Part shown: positions 33,420-43,869 of the stretch, one piece after another
Layout of the letters: the number at the start of each line of letters is the position of its first letter
How positions within the stretch are numbered: the stretch's first letter is position 1
Assembly (NCBI RefSeq): GCF_963082655.1
Contig: NC_081552.1
Coordinates: 51,674,946 to 51,738,945, forward strand
DNA from: Stomoxys calcitrans
Lineage: Eukaryota; Arthropoda; Insecta; Diptera; Muscidae
Reading direction: 5' to 3'
DNA: 64,000 nucleotides
Notes under the pieces: model-generated
Databases searched by the model: none
The model's input: the letters and a program-made list of their open reading frames with translations, nothing else
Told to the model about the DNA's origin: nothing
Program-made: the position numbers and the translations under genes

Positions 33420-33499
33420 GAATCCGACTGCACTCATTGGTATGTGAGAAGTTTGCCCCTTTTCCATAGTGGAATGGTCATGGGCAAAATTTGTTGTTT
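33420..33499 (+). mobile_element. SINE 3' tail fragment
   Basis: GAATCCGACTGCACTCATTG, GTATGTGAGAAGTTTGCCCC and AATGGTCATGGGCAAAATTT are the tail of the tRNA-derived SINE without its head. Confidence 0.7.
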
Positions 33500-34204
33500 A
33501 TTTGTAAGTACGTGGGTGGCCGCCCCACCATGCATACCCCTCAAACTGGACATATTTGTGGATTATGGCAAAAAGGGGCTCAAATCTGTATCTGTTTCGT
33601 GGCAAAGTGTTTCAGAGACGCCCTACCTCATAAACTCCCCCTAAGTCACACATATATACCGACTATAGCAATATGTAGCTCCAATGTGATTTTCGGGAAT
33701 GGAGTATGAATCTGATATCCACTTTTGGGGCAAAGAGTTTGGCTACTCCAATCCACCACCAAATCCAAGAGAATGAAGTAGATCTAACATCCAAACTTTA
33801 ATGGGCGGACCCTCCCCTTACCCTAATACCAGATCTCGGAGATGGGTGAGATATCTAGGGAGCCGCCCCATCTCCAAAGCCACCAGCCAAATGGTGGCTG
33901 GTTGTTGTTGTTATTATAATACAATAATAACAATATGGGACTCAAATGGAAGGTGTTTGAGACCAGAGCACGAATCTGATATAAGGGGATCCGCCTCACT
34001 CTCAAAAACACTCCCATACTGCACTTATTAACCGAACATAGCAATATACGGCCCCAATGAAAGGTAATATCCACATTGGCGCGAAATATCTGAAAGACCG
34101 TACCAGCATCCCCAAACAGGACTTATTTCCTGACGTGGCAGCATAGGGCTCAGATAAATAAGAGAGTGAAAGAAGGCGAAGAGGAGCGGGTCCTGCCCGG
34201 CTAG
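33500..34204 (+). mobile_element. Helitron-C copy 8, internally deleted
   Basis: Core units (ACATATTTGTGGATTATGGC, CAATATGTAGCTCCAATG) are followed by an out-of-order 5'-block piece (GGGCGGACCCTCCCCTTACC at 33800) and the 3' end GAAAGAAGGCGAAGAGGAGC ending CCCGGCTAG then T. Confidence 0.7.
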
Positions 34205-34300
34205 TTGAGCATAAAACTTCAATCGGACAGCACTAATTGATATATGAGAAGTTTGCCCCTGTTCCTTAATGGAATATTCATAGGCAAATTTGCATTAGCA
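34205..34300 (+). mobile_element. SINE 3' tail fragment
   Basis: CTTCAATCGGACAGCACTAA, TTGATATATGAGAAGTTTGC and AATATTCATAGGCAAATTTG match the SINE tail at 33420-33499 and 36392-36480, in the + orientation. Confidence 0.65.
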
Positions 34301-34426
34301 GGAAAATATAAGTAAAGATTTAATTTCTATTGAAAAACAGTGAATAGTTTTGCACATTATTTAGAAATTTGCCCTAGAAGTTATTTGCAGTTATGTGGAC
34401 TTTCATTTCGATAATTGGGCCATATC

Positions 34427-35460
34427 CAGGATGATTTAGTCTTGGTAAATTCACCCGAGACCAGATATTCACACTGCGCCAAATCGTGGAAAAGACCCGA
34501 GAAGGACAAATCAACACCTACCAAGGACAAATCAATACCTACCTTTGTTGACTGGACAGCCGCTTTCGATACCCCTTTACGTTCAAAGGTATTTCAAGCC
34601 ATGTCTGAGTTTCGTATTACAAAATTAATAAGACCTGCTGGATGACACTGGTGTTACGTATTCCTCAGTAAGAATAGGAAACAATCTCTCGGAACCATTT
34701 AATACCAAACGAGGTTTCAGACAAGGAGACAGCCTATCGTCTTTGAAAGAATCGAAAGAGAGGCAGTGAAAATGGGCTAGGTCTCAGCTCCCAAAACGGC
34801 CTGTGTAACCGATCAGATAAAGAAAATAGAGAAAGATGGGAACCACAACTTTAAGATAATTAGCAACTTTATCTACCTTGGCACCGCCGTAACCTGTACA
34901 AATGATACCAATTTTGATACGAATGATACCAATTTAGCACACAAATGTTATTTTAGATTAAGTAAGCAGTTTAAAAACAAGTCCACCTCCCGAAAGACAA
35001 AGATTACACTATACAAGACACTGATACTACCCTTGTTGTTATATGGTTCTGAGGCATGAGTAGTCGTGAAAGAAGATGAGGCAGTACTTGGAGTATTTGA
35101 GAGAATGATTTTTCGTAAAATATATCTCCCAGTTTGCTTTAATGGAGAATATAGGCGTCGTATGAACTGTATGAGCTGTATGACCACGATAGCATCGTTA
35201 CACGTATCAAAATTCAACGGCTGCGTTGGCTAAGCCATGTTGTCAGAGTGGATGACGAAGGTTCAGCAAAGAAGTCTTTTGAAGGCAAACACGGTGATAT
35301 ACGCAAACCAGGACGACCACAAGCCCGATGGAAAGATCAAGTGGTGGAGACCTCGAAACCTGGTGTCAGAGCGTAGAAGATGGAGACACTTGGAACGCTA
35401 TTCCACGTTCGGATAATGGATCAAATGTTCTGTCATGGCCAATTAAAGTAAGCAAGTAAG
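34427..35460 (+). pseudogene. RTE-like LINE relic 2 (RT palm to C-terminus), deleted and frameshifted
   Basis: Fragments match RTE copy 1 (47795-50482). They include a DQIF-TLRQI region near 34455, motif A reading FVDWTAAFDT, GFRQGDSLS near 34710, then a direct jump to FERIERE, so the segment with the YxDD catalytic pair is deleted. Later come NFIYLGTAVTCTNDT and the C-terminal IQRLRWLSHVV with Arg/Lys-rich downstream sequence. Several stops and frame changes occur. The 3' end carries AATTAAAGTAAGCAAGTAAG. RT would copy the element's RNA at a nicked target; this copy cannot. Confidence 0.85.
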
Positions 35461-35961
35461 GACTTTCATTGTTGGTTATTAACAAACTGTAATTTAATTT
35501 TTAAAATATTACAATTCGTTCCCTTGTTGACATTCATTGTAACCACAAAGTTTCATATTTTGGCCCTCATTTGCCGCATCCAATCGGCAGTCCGTATTTT
35601 AGCAGCATCTTGGCAGTATAATAAAGAACATTGGTTAAATGTTTAGCAACTTTAACAGCCACAAATACAGGTTTCATTTTCAATGGGATAGATTTTCCTT
35701 TCGTTCTGAGATAACTTTAAGTTTAGTTTTTGCAATGTTATCCCTTCCCAAAGCCAACAAGTAATGTAAACTTTTATTTCTATTTGTTGTTATGTTATGC
35801 TTCTCCAACATCGTTGTTCTTGAATGAACTTATCATCTTCTTTTACCTAATTTTCTTTATCACAGTGGGGGGACTCGAGAGAACATTCTTAAGGATAAAA
35901 TCGAAAAATAAGCTTTTAAAAATGGTTGAAAATTTTTTCTAAGGAAATAAAGTTTTTAAAA
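35461..35961. other. Low-copy interval
   Basis: No window repeat is recognised. A + frame near 35730-35942 is hydrophobic but has no domain. Similar in texture to the islands at 21.4 and 25.4 kb. Confidence 0.35.
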
Positions 35962-36206
35962 CATTTTCTATGAGACAATCATGATAATATGGCACTCAAA
36001 TAAAAGGTATTCGTGAGGAGATTACGAATATGGTATTAGAAATCAGGTTCAAGTGATAAGAGGTTGAACCCCATATAGCCATGATTGAAAATTGTCAATC
36101 ATGGCTATATGGGGTTCAATAAAAAGTATTTGGTAGTAGATGAACTTTATCTACTTTATCTGTCTATCTGTAAACAAATAATACTGAGGAGATGCATATG
36201 GTATAT
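35962..36206 (+). mobile_element. Helitron-C copy 9, core fragment with a perfect hairpin
   Basis: AATCATGATAATATGGCACT and CAAATAAAAGGTATTCGTGA are Helitron-C-type core units. A 25-bp perfect inverted repeat lies at 36064-36119. A MITE and a SINE follow, and a degraded Helitron 3' end appears at 36700-36765. Confidence 0.6.
36064..36119. repeat. Perfect 25-bp inverted repeat with a 6-nt loop
   Basis: The left arm (36064-36088) begins TTGAACCCCATATAGCCATG. The right arm (36095-36119) is its exact reverse complement. The loop is AAATTG. It would form a strong hairpin in RNA or single-stranded DNA. Confidence 0.95.
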
Positions 36207-36207
36207 G

Positions 36208-36379
36208 AATGAACTTTAATCAAATATACTTTTTTTTTACACTTTTTTTCTAAAGCAAGCTAAAAATAACAGCTGATAACTGACAGAAGAAAGAATGCAA
36301 TTACAGAGTCACAAGCTGTGAAAAAATTTGTCAACGCCGACTATATGAAAAATCCGCAATTACTTTTTGGGCAACCCAA
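36208..36379 (+). mobile_element. MITE-M copy 3, left-truncated
   Basis: It begins inside the element (GAATGAACTTTAATCAAATA) and runs to a normal right terminal repeat (TTACTTTTTGGGCAACCCAA) followed by TA. The left terminal repeat and about 60 bp are missing. Confidence 0.85.
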
Positions 36380-36391
36380 TAGTAAGTAGAA

Positions 36392-36696
36392 ATGCAAATT
36401 TTGCCCATGAACATTCCACTAAGGAACAGCGGCAAACTTCTCACATATCAATGAGTGCAGTCCGATTCAAGTTTAAGTTCAATGACAAGGCGCCTCCTTT
36501 TTATAGCTGAGTCCGAACGGCGTGCCACAGTGCGACACCTCTTTGGAGAGAAGTTTTACATCGCATAGTACCTCACAAATGTTGCCAGCATTAGGAGGGG
36601 AAAACCACCGTTGAAAATTTTTTCTGATGGTCTCACCAGGATTCGAACCCAGGCGTTCTGCGTCATAGGCTGACATGCTAACCGCTGCTCCATATG
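36392..36696 (-). mobile_element. tRNA-derived SINE, near-complete
   Basis: On the complement, the head reads GGAGCAGCGGTTAGCATGTC (A-box region) and GGGTTCGAATCCTGGTGAGA (B box and T-arm), as in a tRNA gene. The body follows (AACATTTGTGAGGTACTATG, then AAAAAGGAGGCGCCTTGTCA), and the tail contains TTGATATGTGAGAAGTTTGC. Such elements are transcribed by RNA polymerase III and copied by LINE proteins. It is not a working tRNA gene, since the head has no intact acceptor stem. Confidence 0.85.
36639..36649 (-). promoter_or_regulatory. RNA polymerase III B box of the SINE
   Basis: GGTTCGAATCC on the complement is an exact B-box core. An A-box-like TGGAGCAGCGG lies at 36682-36692 on the same strand, about 33 bp upstream in the SINE. 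Confidence 0.8.
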
Positions 36697-36699
36697 GTA

Positions 36700-36765
36700 G
36701 TAAGTTAGAAACTTATTTTTCGCGAAGGAGAGGCGCAGCAGAGCGGGCCGGGTACTGTTAGAAAC
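36700..36765 (+). mobile_element. Degraded Helitron-C 3' end
   Basis: GAGAGGCGCAGCAGAGCGGG and CCGGGTACTGTTAG resemble the GC-rich terminus, with CTAG mutated to TTAG. It may be the far end of copy 9, with the MITE and SINE inserted between. Confidence 0.6.
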
Positions 36766-37252
36766 ATTTTTTTTTAGAAATAAAGTCTTGACATCATTTT
36801 CCATAAATTAAAAATTTTACAAAATGTTCAATTAAAAAAAAATTATAACAAAATTTTAAGCTAAAAATTTACAAATAAAATTTAGAAAAAAATTTCTGTC
36901 GGAAATGAATTTAAGAAGAAAATGTGAAACGAAAGTTTAAAATATGGAAAAATTTTTCCAAATAAATAAAATTTTTGACCAAGTTTTCTATATAAAAAAT
37001 TTTTGACAAAATTTGCCATACAAAGAATATTTTGAAAAATTTTCCGTAGGATCAAAAAAAGAAATCTTTGCTAAATAATTTCCAAACAATTTTTGTGCAA
37101 AAATTTAGAAAAAAATTTTATAACAAAATTTATAATAATAACTGGAAAAAAATTTTCACAAGATTTCTATCAATATAAATGTTGGCAAAATATTCATTTT
37201 AACAAACACTATTTAAGAACAAAATTTTGAAAAAATCTCTATAGAGATTGCA
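36766..37252. repeat. Minisatellite G, segment 2
   Basis: Many A/T-rich units with AAATTTAGAAAAAAATTTC-like and TTTTGACAAAATTTGCC-like phrases occur at irregular spacing. No gene. Confidence 0.55.
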
Positions 37253-37745
37253 ATGGTGGCGGTATTGATATATCAAGGAACGAATATATTACACCACAAT
37301 TAAACTTTCCTTACATCACTAGAGAGAAGAGAAAAATATGAGTTATGGTGTTCCACAAGGATCAAAACTCGGACCCATATTATACATGATATACACATAT
37401 GAAATGATAACTCAAACTAAAAACAGCAAGACATTTGCGTATGCCGATGATACGGATATAATTATATCCAACAACAGCAATAGCTAGAAACAGCAATAGA
37501 TCATATGTAAGATGAATTAAATAAAATGTCCAAATGGATAATTAACGCGAATAAAATCAAGCTTATGCATATAAAACAGCCACATCTCCCAAACACAAAT
37601 ATAAACATAACATTCCACAACTATGACAGCCTGCATAAAAATAAGCTGTCAATTGCTTGCATAAATTACGTATGTGATACCAAAATTGAGATGGTTGAAA
37701 CTTATAAGTAACTCAACATTATGGTTGATTACAAATTTAACTGGA
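37253..37745 (+). pseudogene. Reverse transcriptase fragment of a CR1/Jockey-like LINE
   Basis: The frame includes SYGVPQGSKLGPILYMIY (RT motif B), then FAYADDTDIIIS (motif C with an intact YADD), then MSKWIINANKIKLMHIKQ and a KYLNIMVDYKFNW-like region. Stops and a frameshift break it after the YADD block and near 37710. Only about 160 codons of palm and thumb remain, without endonuclease or 3' end. The right side is cut by DINE-A copy 16. A GVPQGSxLGP plus YADDT pattern is typical of non-LTR elements; the clade assignment is tentative. Confidence 0.8.
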
Positions 37746-38094
37746 AACTTTTTTCTCTTTTTAGGAAAACAAAGAACAATGGATAAGAATTGTTATGCTA
37801 TTGGAGTTATGTCTAGTTATATGGCAGCTATATCAAAACATGAACCGATATGGCCTATTTACAATCCCAACCGACCTACACTGATAAGAAGTATTTGTGC
37901 AAAATTTCAAGCGTCTAGTTTTACTCCTTCGAAAGTTAGCGTGCTTTCGACAGACAAACGGTCAAGGCTAGATCGACTCAGAATGTCACGACGATCAAGA
38001 ATATATATACTTTATGGGTTCTTAGACGAATATTTCGAGGTGTTACAAACGGAATGAAGAAATTAACATACCTCCATCCTATGGTGGAGGGTAT
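37746..38094 (-). mobile_element. DINE-A copy 16, shortened
   Basis: CTTTTTAGGAAAACAAAGAA corresponds to the segment after the tail. One partial core unit (GTTATATGGCAGCTATATCA) follows, then AAATTTCAAGCGTCTAGTTT, a nearly absent microsatellite, and the head ending CTATGGTGGAGGGTATA. Confidence 0.75.
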
Positions 38095-38339
38095 AATTAC
38101 ATTAGGCCAACCTAACTGAAAAATTGGGAAGCGTATTTAAATAATTGTGCATCATTGCATGCTACCAAACAGACGTATTGCTCCTTGCCGGAATCATACA
38201 TACGGCACGGTATTACAGCTTGATGTTGACTGGTGCTTGTTAATGTGGCTTTCTATCATCGAAGTTAATTTATTTTTTCCCGATCTTCTGTTCCTCTTTT
38301 ATCTCCGATGTCTTTATGCACACTTCTCCATCTGCAATA

Positions 38340-39362
38340 TATTGTAGTAGTGGAAAATTTGCCTTCGTCGGCGGTAAATAAAGGCAATGTTGCAGTGGCA
38401 ATGGAAAAGGAGGAATACGATGAACGGATGTACGGAATGGTAATCAATATGATGATGTATCGACGACTGACCAAGGACCCTACCTCCGCTCTACAGAGAA
38501 AAAATAATGATTTATTGAATGAATTATTTACAAATAAGGTGATTATTGAAGTTGAGAAAAGGAAACTTAAGACGGAAACGGCTATAGCACCCAGAATTTA
38601 TGGTCTCCCCAAAATTCACAAGGAGGGTTACCACTTCGACCGATTTGCTCTTCGGTTAACTCACCTGCTAGCGGACTTTGCAGATATATTACTACAATTC
38701 TATCTAGTCTGACAAAAGAATCTAAGTATAACCTCAAAATCTCAGACGAATTTGAAAATGTAGAATATTTCGATAAATACCGACGAAACAATGTTTTCAC
38801 TTGATGTAGTGTCCCTTGTCCCTAGTATAGCAGTGGACTGTGCAATAAGGATTATAGAAAGTAAGTGGATAATTATTTAAAATTTTACAACCATGACGAA
38901 GGGTATTTTAAATATAAGCACAAGCTATATATGCAAAAGAAAGGTTTGCCTATGGGATTGGCAGCATCACCAATTGTGGTAGACATTGTAATGGAGGAGC
39001 TGCTGAATGAATGCCTTTCAAACTGTGATATCAGACCTAGGATCTAGGCAAAATATGTGGACGACCTTTTTGTGATAAGCAAAATAAGTGCAATAGAACA
39101 AATTTTGACAACATTCAATAGTTTTAATTCAAGCATCAAGTTCACTATAGAAAAAGAAGAAAACAATAGTTTACCATACTTGGATATGCAATTAATACGG
39201 GAAAACTGCAATATTTTAATCGATTGGTATCAGAAGCCTTCATCATCAGGTAGAGTTTTAAATTATCATTCAAAAAGAATTATTTCAAATACAGCTTCAA
39301 ATCTTATCAATAGAGTTAACAATATAAGTGACGAAAGATTCCACGATAAAAACACAAAAAAT
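38340..39362 (+). pseudogene. Penelope-like element, RT part (left of DINE-B copy 4)
   Basis: Blocks in order are NKGNVAVAMEKEEYDERM, TYRRL-like YRRLTKDPTSALQ, PRIYGLPKIHKEG, FSLDVVSLVPSIAVD (motif A), QKKGLPMGLAASPIVVDIV (motif B), KYVDDLFVISK (motif C, YVDD at 39054-39065) and LPYLDMQLI. This order and wording are those of Penelope-like RTs, which are separate from LINE and LTR RTs. Frameshifts near 38640-38760 and a TAG just before AKYVDD inactivate it. The frame ends where DINE-B copy 4 begins and resumes at 40510. The left boundary is uncertain. Confidence 0.88.
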
Positions 39363-40508
39363 AAGTAAAAAGGCATTAAGTTCGGCCGGGTCACTGTGTC
39401 AAATTTCACTGAAATCGGATTATAAATGCGCTTTTTATGGGACAAAGACTTTAAATCGAGATATCGGTCTATATGGCAGCTATATCAAAATCTGGACCGA
39501 TTTGGGCCAAGTTGCATAAAAATATTGAAGAGCCTAACACAAAGCACTGTCCCAAATTTCCGCGAAATCGGACAATAAATGCCTTTTTTATGGGCCCTAA
39601 ACCAGAGATCGGTCTATATGGCAGCTATATTCAAATCTGGACCGATCTGGGTAAAATTGAAGAAGGACGTCGAACAGCCTAACACAACTCACTGTCTCAA
39701 ATTTCAGCGACATCGGACAATAAATGCGTCTTTTATGGCCCCAAAACCTTAAACCTAGATATCGGTCTATATGGCAGCTATATCTAAATCTAGACCGATC
39801 TGTGCGATATTGCAGAAGTGTGTCAAGGGGCTTAACTTTACTCACTGTCCCAAATTTCGGCGACATCGGACAATAAATGAACATTTTATGGGCCCAAAAT
39901 CTTAAATCGAGAAATCGGTCTATATGACAGCTATATTCAAATCTGAACCGATCTGGGCCAAATTAAAGGAATATGTCAAAGGGCCTAAGACAACTCACTG
40001 TCCCAAATTTCAGCAAAATCGGATAATAAATGTGGCTTATGGGTCTTAGACCATAAATCGGAGGATCGGTCTATATGGCAGCTATATCCAAATCTGAACC
40101 GATCTAAGCCAAATAAACAAAGAATGTCGAAGGGTCTAATACAACTCACTGTCCCAAATTTCAGCGAAATCGGATAATAAATGTGGCGTTTATGGGCCTT
40201 AGACCCTAAATCGGAGGATCGGTCTATATGGCAGCTATATCCAAATCTGGACCGATCTTAGCCAAATTAACGAAGGATGTCGAGTGGCCTAACACAACTC
40301 ACTGTCCCAAATTTCAGCAAAATCTGATAATAAATGTGGCTTTTATGGGCCTAAGACTCTTAATCGGTTGATCGGTCTATATGGGGGCTATATCAAGATA
40401 TAGTCCGATATAGCCCATCTTCGAACTTAAACTGCTTATGGTCGGAAATGGATATTTCGATGTATTGCAAACGGAATGACAAAATGGGTTCGGTAGTGGG
40501 TACAAAAA
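39363..40508 (-). mobile_element. DINE-B copy 4, inserted in the Penelope-like element
   Basis: AAGTAAAAAGGCATTAAGTT and a partial tail hairpin (TTCGGCCGGGTC) are followed by seven or so core units (TCGGTCTATATGGCAGCTAT). GGAAATGGATATTTCGATGT and a degraded head (GGTAGTGGGTACAAAAA) close it. The microsatellite and CTTGATC box are deleted. Element-coding frames flank both sides. Confidence 0.9.
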
Positions 40509-41105
40509 TCGTCAATATCCTTTTAGTTTCCCATTAACAGTCATTGAATCATTATTAAAAAAATTAATGAACAGTAAGTCACATGAGAGAGAACCAATAA
40601 CATACAAATACATAACATATGTACCAAACTATCAGAGAGATTTAAAAACACAAATTGCATACACAAATCAAAATGAAAAATCACACACAAAACCACAAAC
40701 TCACTTAGATCCGTAATTACTGACACAAAAACTATATAAGATAATATGGAGAAATCGAATGTAGTATACCAGATCGAATGCATTGGAGATGGAACTACGG
40801 GATGCCAAAAATTATATAACGGAACCACCGAAAATAAACCAAAGACTAGACTGGCAGGGCATAAATCTGACATTAAATTATAGAGTAGAAACACACACAA
40901 AAAAACGGCATTAGCAGAACACTGTGCAACAGAACACCATGAGCCAGACTTAGAGAGAGCATAAATAATAGATAACGAGATAAATTACAACAAGAGACTT
41001 ACACGCTACACATCATCAACACGACAACAACAAAACGCATGACAACATGGAATCAAACCCACAACCCCTGCACTGGTAATCCAAGCATATTCCAACTCGT
41101 CCCCA
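40509..41105 (+). pseudogene. Penelope-like element, C-terminal part with GIY-YIG endonuclease
   Basis: The frame resumes with PFSFPLTVIESLLKKL. YVPNYQRDLKT follows, then the endonuclease: SNVVYQIECIGDG from about 40755, KLYNGTT (the YIG strand, normally Y-V/I-G), TRLAGHKSDIK, and TALAEHCATEHHEPD. The GIY-YIG nuclease nicks target DNA for reverse transcription in Penelope-like elements. A stop follows IKL, and the Asn in YNG replaces a usual aliphatic residue. The end is set by DINE-B copy 5. Confidence 0.85.
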
Positions 41106-42234
41106 TTTTAATACCCAACACCGAAGGAAGGGGGTATATTCATTTTGTCATTCCGTTTGCAACACATCGAAATATACATTTCCGACCCTATATAGTATAT
41201 ATTGGGTTGCCCAAAAAGTAATTGCGGATTTTTCATATAGTCTGCGTTAACAATTTTTTTCACAGCTTGTGACTCTGTAATTGCATTCTTTCTTCTGTCA
41301 GTTATCAGCTGTTAATTTTAGCTTGCTTTAGAAAAAAAGTGTAATAAAGTATATTTGATTAAAATTCATTCTAAGTTTTATTAAAAATGCATTTACTTTC
41401 TTTTAAAAAATTCGCAACTACTTTTTGTGCAACCCATATATTCTTGATCAGCGTAAAAATCTAAGACGATCTAGACATGTCCGTCCGTCTGTCTGTTGAA
41501 ATCATGCTACAGTCTTCAAAAATAGATATGTATATTGAGCTGAAAATTTGCACGGATTCTTTTTTTGTCCATAAGCAGTTCGAAGATGGGCTATATCGGA
41601 CTATATCTTGGCCTTAGTCTTAGGCCAATAAAATCCACATTTATTATCCGATTTTGCTTAAATTTCGGACAGTGAGTTGTGTTAGGTTCTTCGATATCCT
41701 TCCAGATTTGGATATAGCTGCCATATAGACCGAACCTCCGATTTGGAGTCTTAGGCCCATAAGAGACACATTTATTACCCGATTTTGCTAAGATTTGGGA
41801 CAGTGGGTTGTGTTAGGCCGTTCGACATACTCCGTCAATTTTGCTTGGATCGGTCTAGATTTGGATATAGCTGCCATATAGACCGATCCTCCGAATTAGG
41901 GTTTTGGGCCCAGAAAGGCCACATTTATTATCCGATTTTGCTGAAATTTGGGAGAGTGAGTTGTGTTAGGCCCTTCGACATCCTACATCAATTTGGCTCA
42001 GATCGGTCCAGACTTGGATATAGCTGCCATATAGACCGATCCTCCGATTTAGGGTTTTAGGCCCATAAAATCCACATTTATTATCCGATTTTGCTAAGAT
42101 TTGAGACAGTGATTTGTGTTAGGCCGTTCGACATCCTCCGTCAATTTGGCTTGGATCGGTCACAGGATTATGACGAAACGGGGTTTCCATATATACCCGA
42201 GGTGGTGGGTATCCAAAGTTCGGCCCGGCCCGAG
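41106..42234 (+). mobile_element. DINE-B copy 5, complete, with a MITE insertion
   Basis: The head (ATACCCAACACCGAAGGAAG) and CCCTATATAGTATATA are interrupted by MITE-M copy 4 at 41202. TATTCTTGATCAGCGTAAAA then resumes, followed by GATCTAGACATGTCCGTCCG, four or so core units and the tail GTATCCAAAGTTCGGCCCGG. Confidence 0.88.
41202..41436 (-). mobile_element. MITE-M copy 4, complete
   Basis: Terminal repeats TTGGGTTGCCCAAAAAGTAA and GTTGCACAAAAAGTAGTTG (complement of the right end) are flanked by TA. It has the opposite interior orientation to copies 1-3. It sits in the TATATATA box of DINE-B copy 5. Confidence 0.9.
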
Positions 42235-42856
42235 AGATGGCACCTATAACCAAATCTGAACCGATCTGGATCAAATAAAACAAGGATTAATAATCAGCCT
42301 TTTTTCATTATAACTCCACAATATATCCGTAGTTATATCTTAAGAGTGGCTGGTCTCGATCATACTTCATTCAGGTCCCAAGAACTCATATACAAGTAAC
42401 ATTTTCAGACAATAATTTTTTTTTATGGGATTGGAAGATCGGCCTATATGGCAGCTATATCGTAATATAGTCCGATCTGAACCATATTTAGGTCGGATGT
42501 CGGAAGGCTTAAAAAAATCACTCGTTGAAATTTTAGCGAAATCGGATAAAAAATAACGCTTTTATGGGCTTCAAACCCCTTATCGGCAGATCGGTTAATA
42601 TGGCAGCTATATCTAAATATAGTCCGATCTGAACAATTTTTGAGTCCGATGTTAGGAGGTCTTAAATTACTCATTGTTTCAAATTTCCGCGAAATCGTTT
42701 AAAAAATAAAGCTTTTATGGGCTTCAGATCCTTTATCGGCAGATCGGTCTACATAGCAGCTATATCTAAATATAGTTCGATCTGAACCATATTTAGGTCA
42801 TATGTCGGGAGGTTTAATATAACCCACTGTTTCAAATTACAGCGTTTACTTGTTTT
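42235..42856 (-). mobile_element. DINE-B copy 6, core only, variant subfamily
   Basis: Units read TATGGCAGCTATATCTAAAT and AATCGGATAAAAAATAACGC. A segment (TATATCTTAAGAGTGGCTGG, CAGGTCCCAAGAACTCATAT) recurs inverted near 56780-56850. No head or tail hairpin. Confidence 0.65.
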
Positions 42857-43490
42857 CTTCTACTTTTTCCCCCCTGTGCCACATTCTTGCTCTATATATT
42901 TTTGTTTATGCCAATCAACGTTGTTTTTTTGCATAAAAATTGGGGAAAACTTCTATATTTCCTGCGATACTTTCTTCAAACTTATCCCGGAAAAGTTTTT
43001 TTCGCCAAAAAAACGTAACTCCTTGCTGCCTTTGCTTAAGGGATACCACCCCCTCATCTATCATTATTCAAACATATTTTCTATAACGTTTATCGTTAGG
43101 GTCTCAATGGGTTTGCACAACATTCCAAATAAAAAGTTTTCAAACACCAAAACTGTTCTTTTGTTTATCAGAGTTTTTATTTTATATGAAAAAAATGTAG
43201 GTTTTCCTCCTCTTCGTTTTTGATTTTTTGCAGTATTTTTGAGAAGATTAGTTTTACAGCTTGCGGAAAGTTGTTAGTAAGGATTTGCAATTTAAGTTTT
43301 TGAGGGCAAACTAAGAAATACTTTTATAATTTTAAGGAGTGGAAAATAAGTCGAAAGTATGTCAAATTTTAAATATCGAAGGAGAAGGCAATAAACCATT
43401 ATTTCAATAGCTAAGTATTTCTATAGAAAATTTTGTCCAATTTTTTTCCTGTAAATTTTTTTTTAAATTTTATGTGTATACACTGATAGA
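42857..43490. other. Low-copy interval, AT-rich
   Basis: A + frame at 42876-43223 is Phe/Ser/Lys-rich without a recognised domain and is probably chance. There are several T-runs. No window repeat recognised. Confidence 0.35.
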
Positions 43491-43700
43491 AAAATGACGG
43501 TACTTTTTCAATACTGTCTGGTATTATTTTGTTCGCGTCATTGGCAAAGGGTTTTCAATACCATTTGGTATCAATTCAATACCAGACAGAGGATGTTGTC
43601 AAGAATTGACGGTGTCACATTTGTATTCTTTTCATAGCGCCAGAAGTGTTGTTGAAAAATATTGGCGCCATTAAAAAATATTTGTTAAACAAAAAAATAA
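43491..43700. mobile_element. Possible small DNA transposon with internal inverted repeats
   Basis: A CACTGATAGAAAAATGACGG start is followed by a 12-bp inverted pair (CTGTCTGGTATT at 43514, AATACCAGACAG at 43578) and ATACCATTTGGTAT. The opposite terminus was not found. CACTG-type starts occur in several cut-and-paste superfamilies, so this is unclassified. Confidence 0.35.
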
Positions 43701-43869
43701 AATGTTTTAATTCAATTTGAGTGCGTAACAACCTGTTCAAATATTCGAAGGCGTTGTAAATAGAAATAGCACATATTTTAAGGGCGTTCTACATTAAAAA
43801 CATGATAGTCTCTTATCTGGAAAACATTGCTGTGTTGATGTGTTCATATGAAAACCACTTCTGGGAATC

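Noticed and set aside
36620..36700. tRNA gene on the complement
   Set aside because: A and B boxes are present, but the acceptor stem and anticodon arm do not fold, and the sequence continues as a SINE body seen elsewhere in the window.
42876..43223. 115-residue frame
   Set aside because: AT-rich, Phe/Ser/Lys-heavy, without domain or flanking splice signals.
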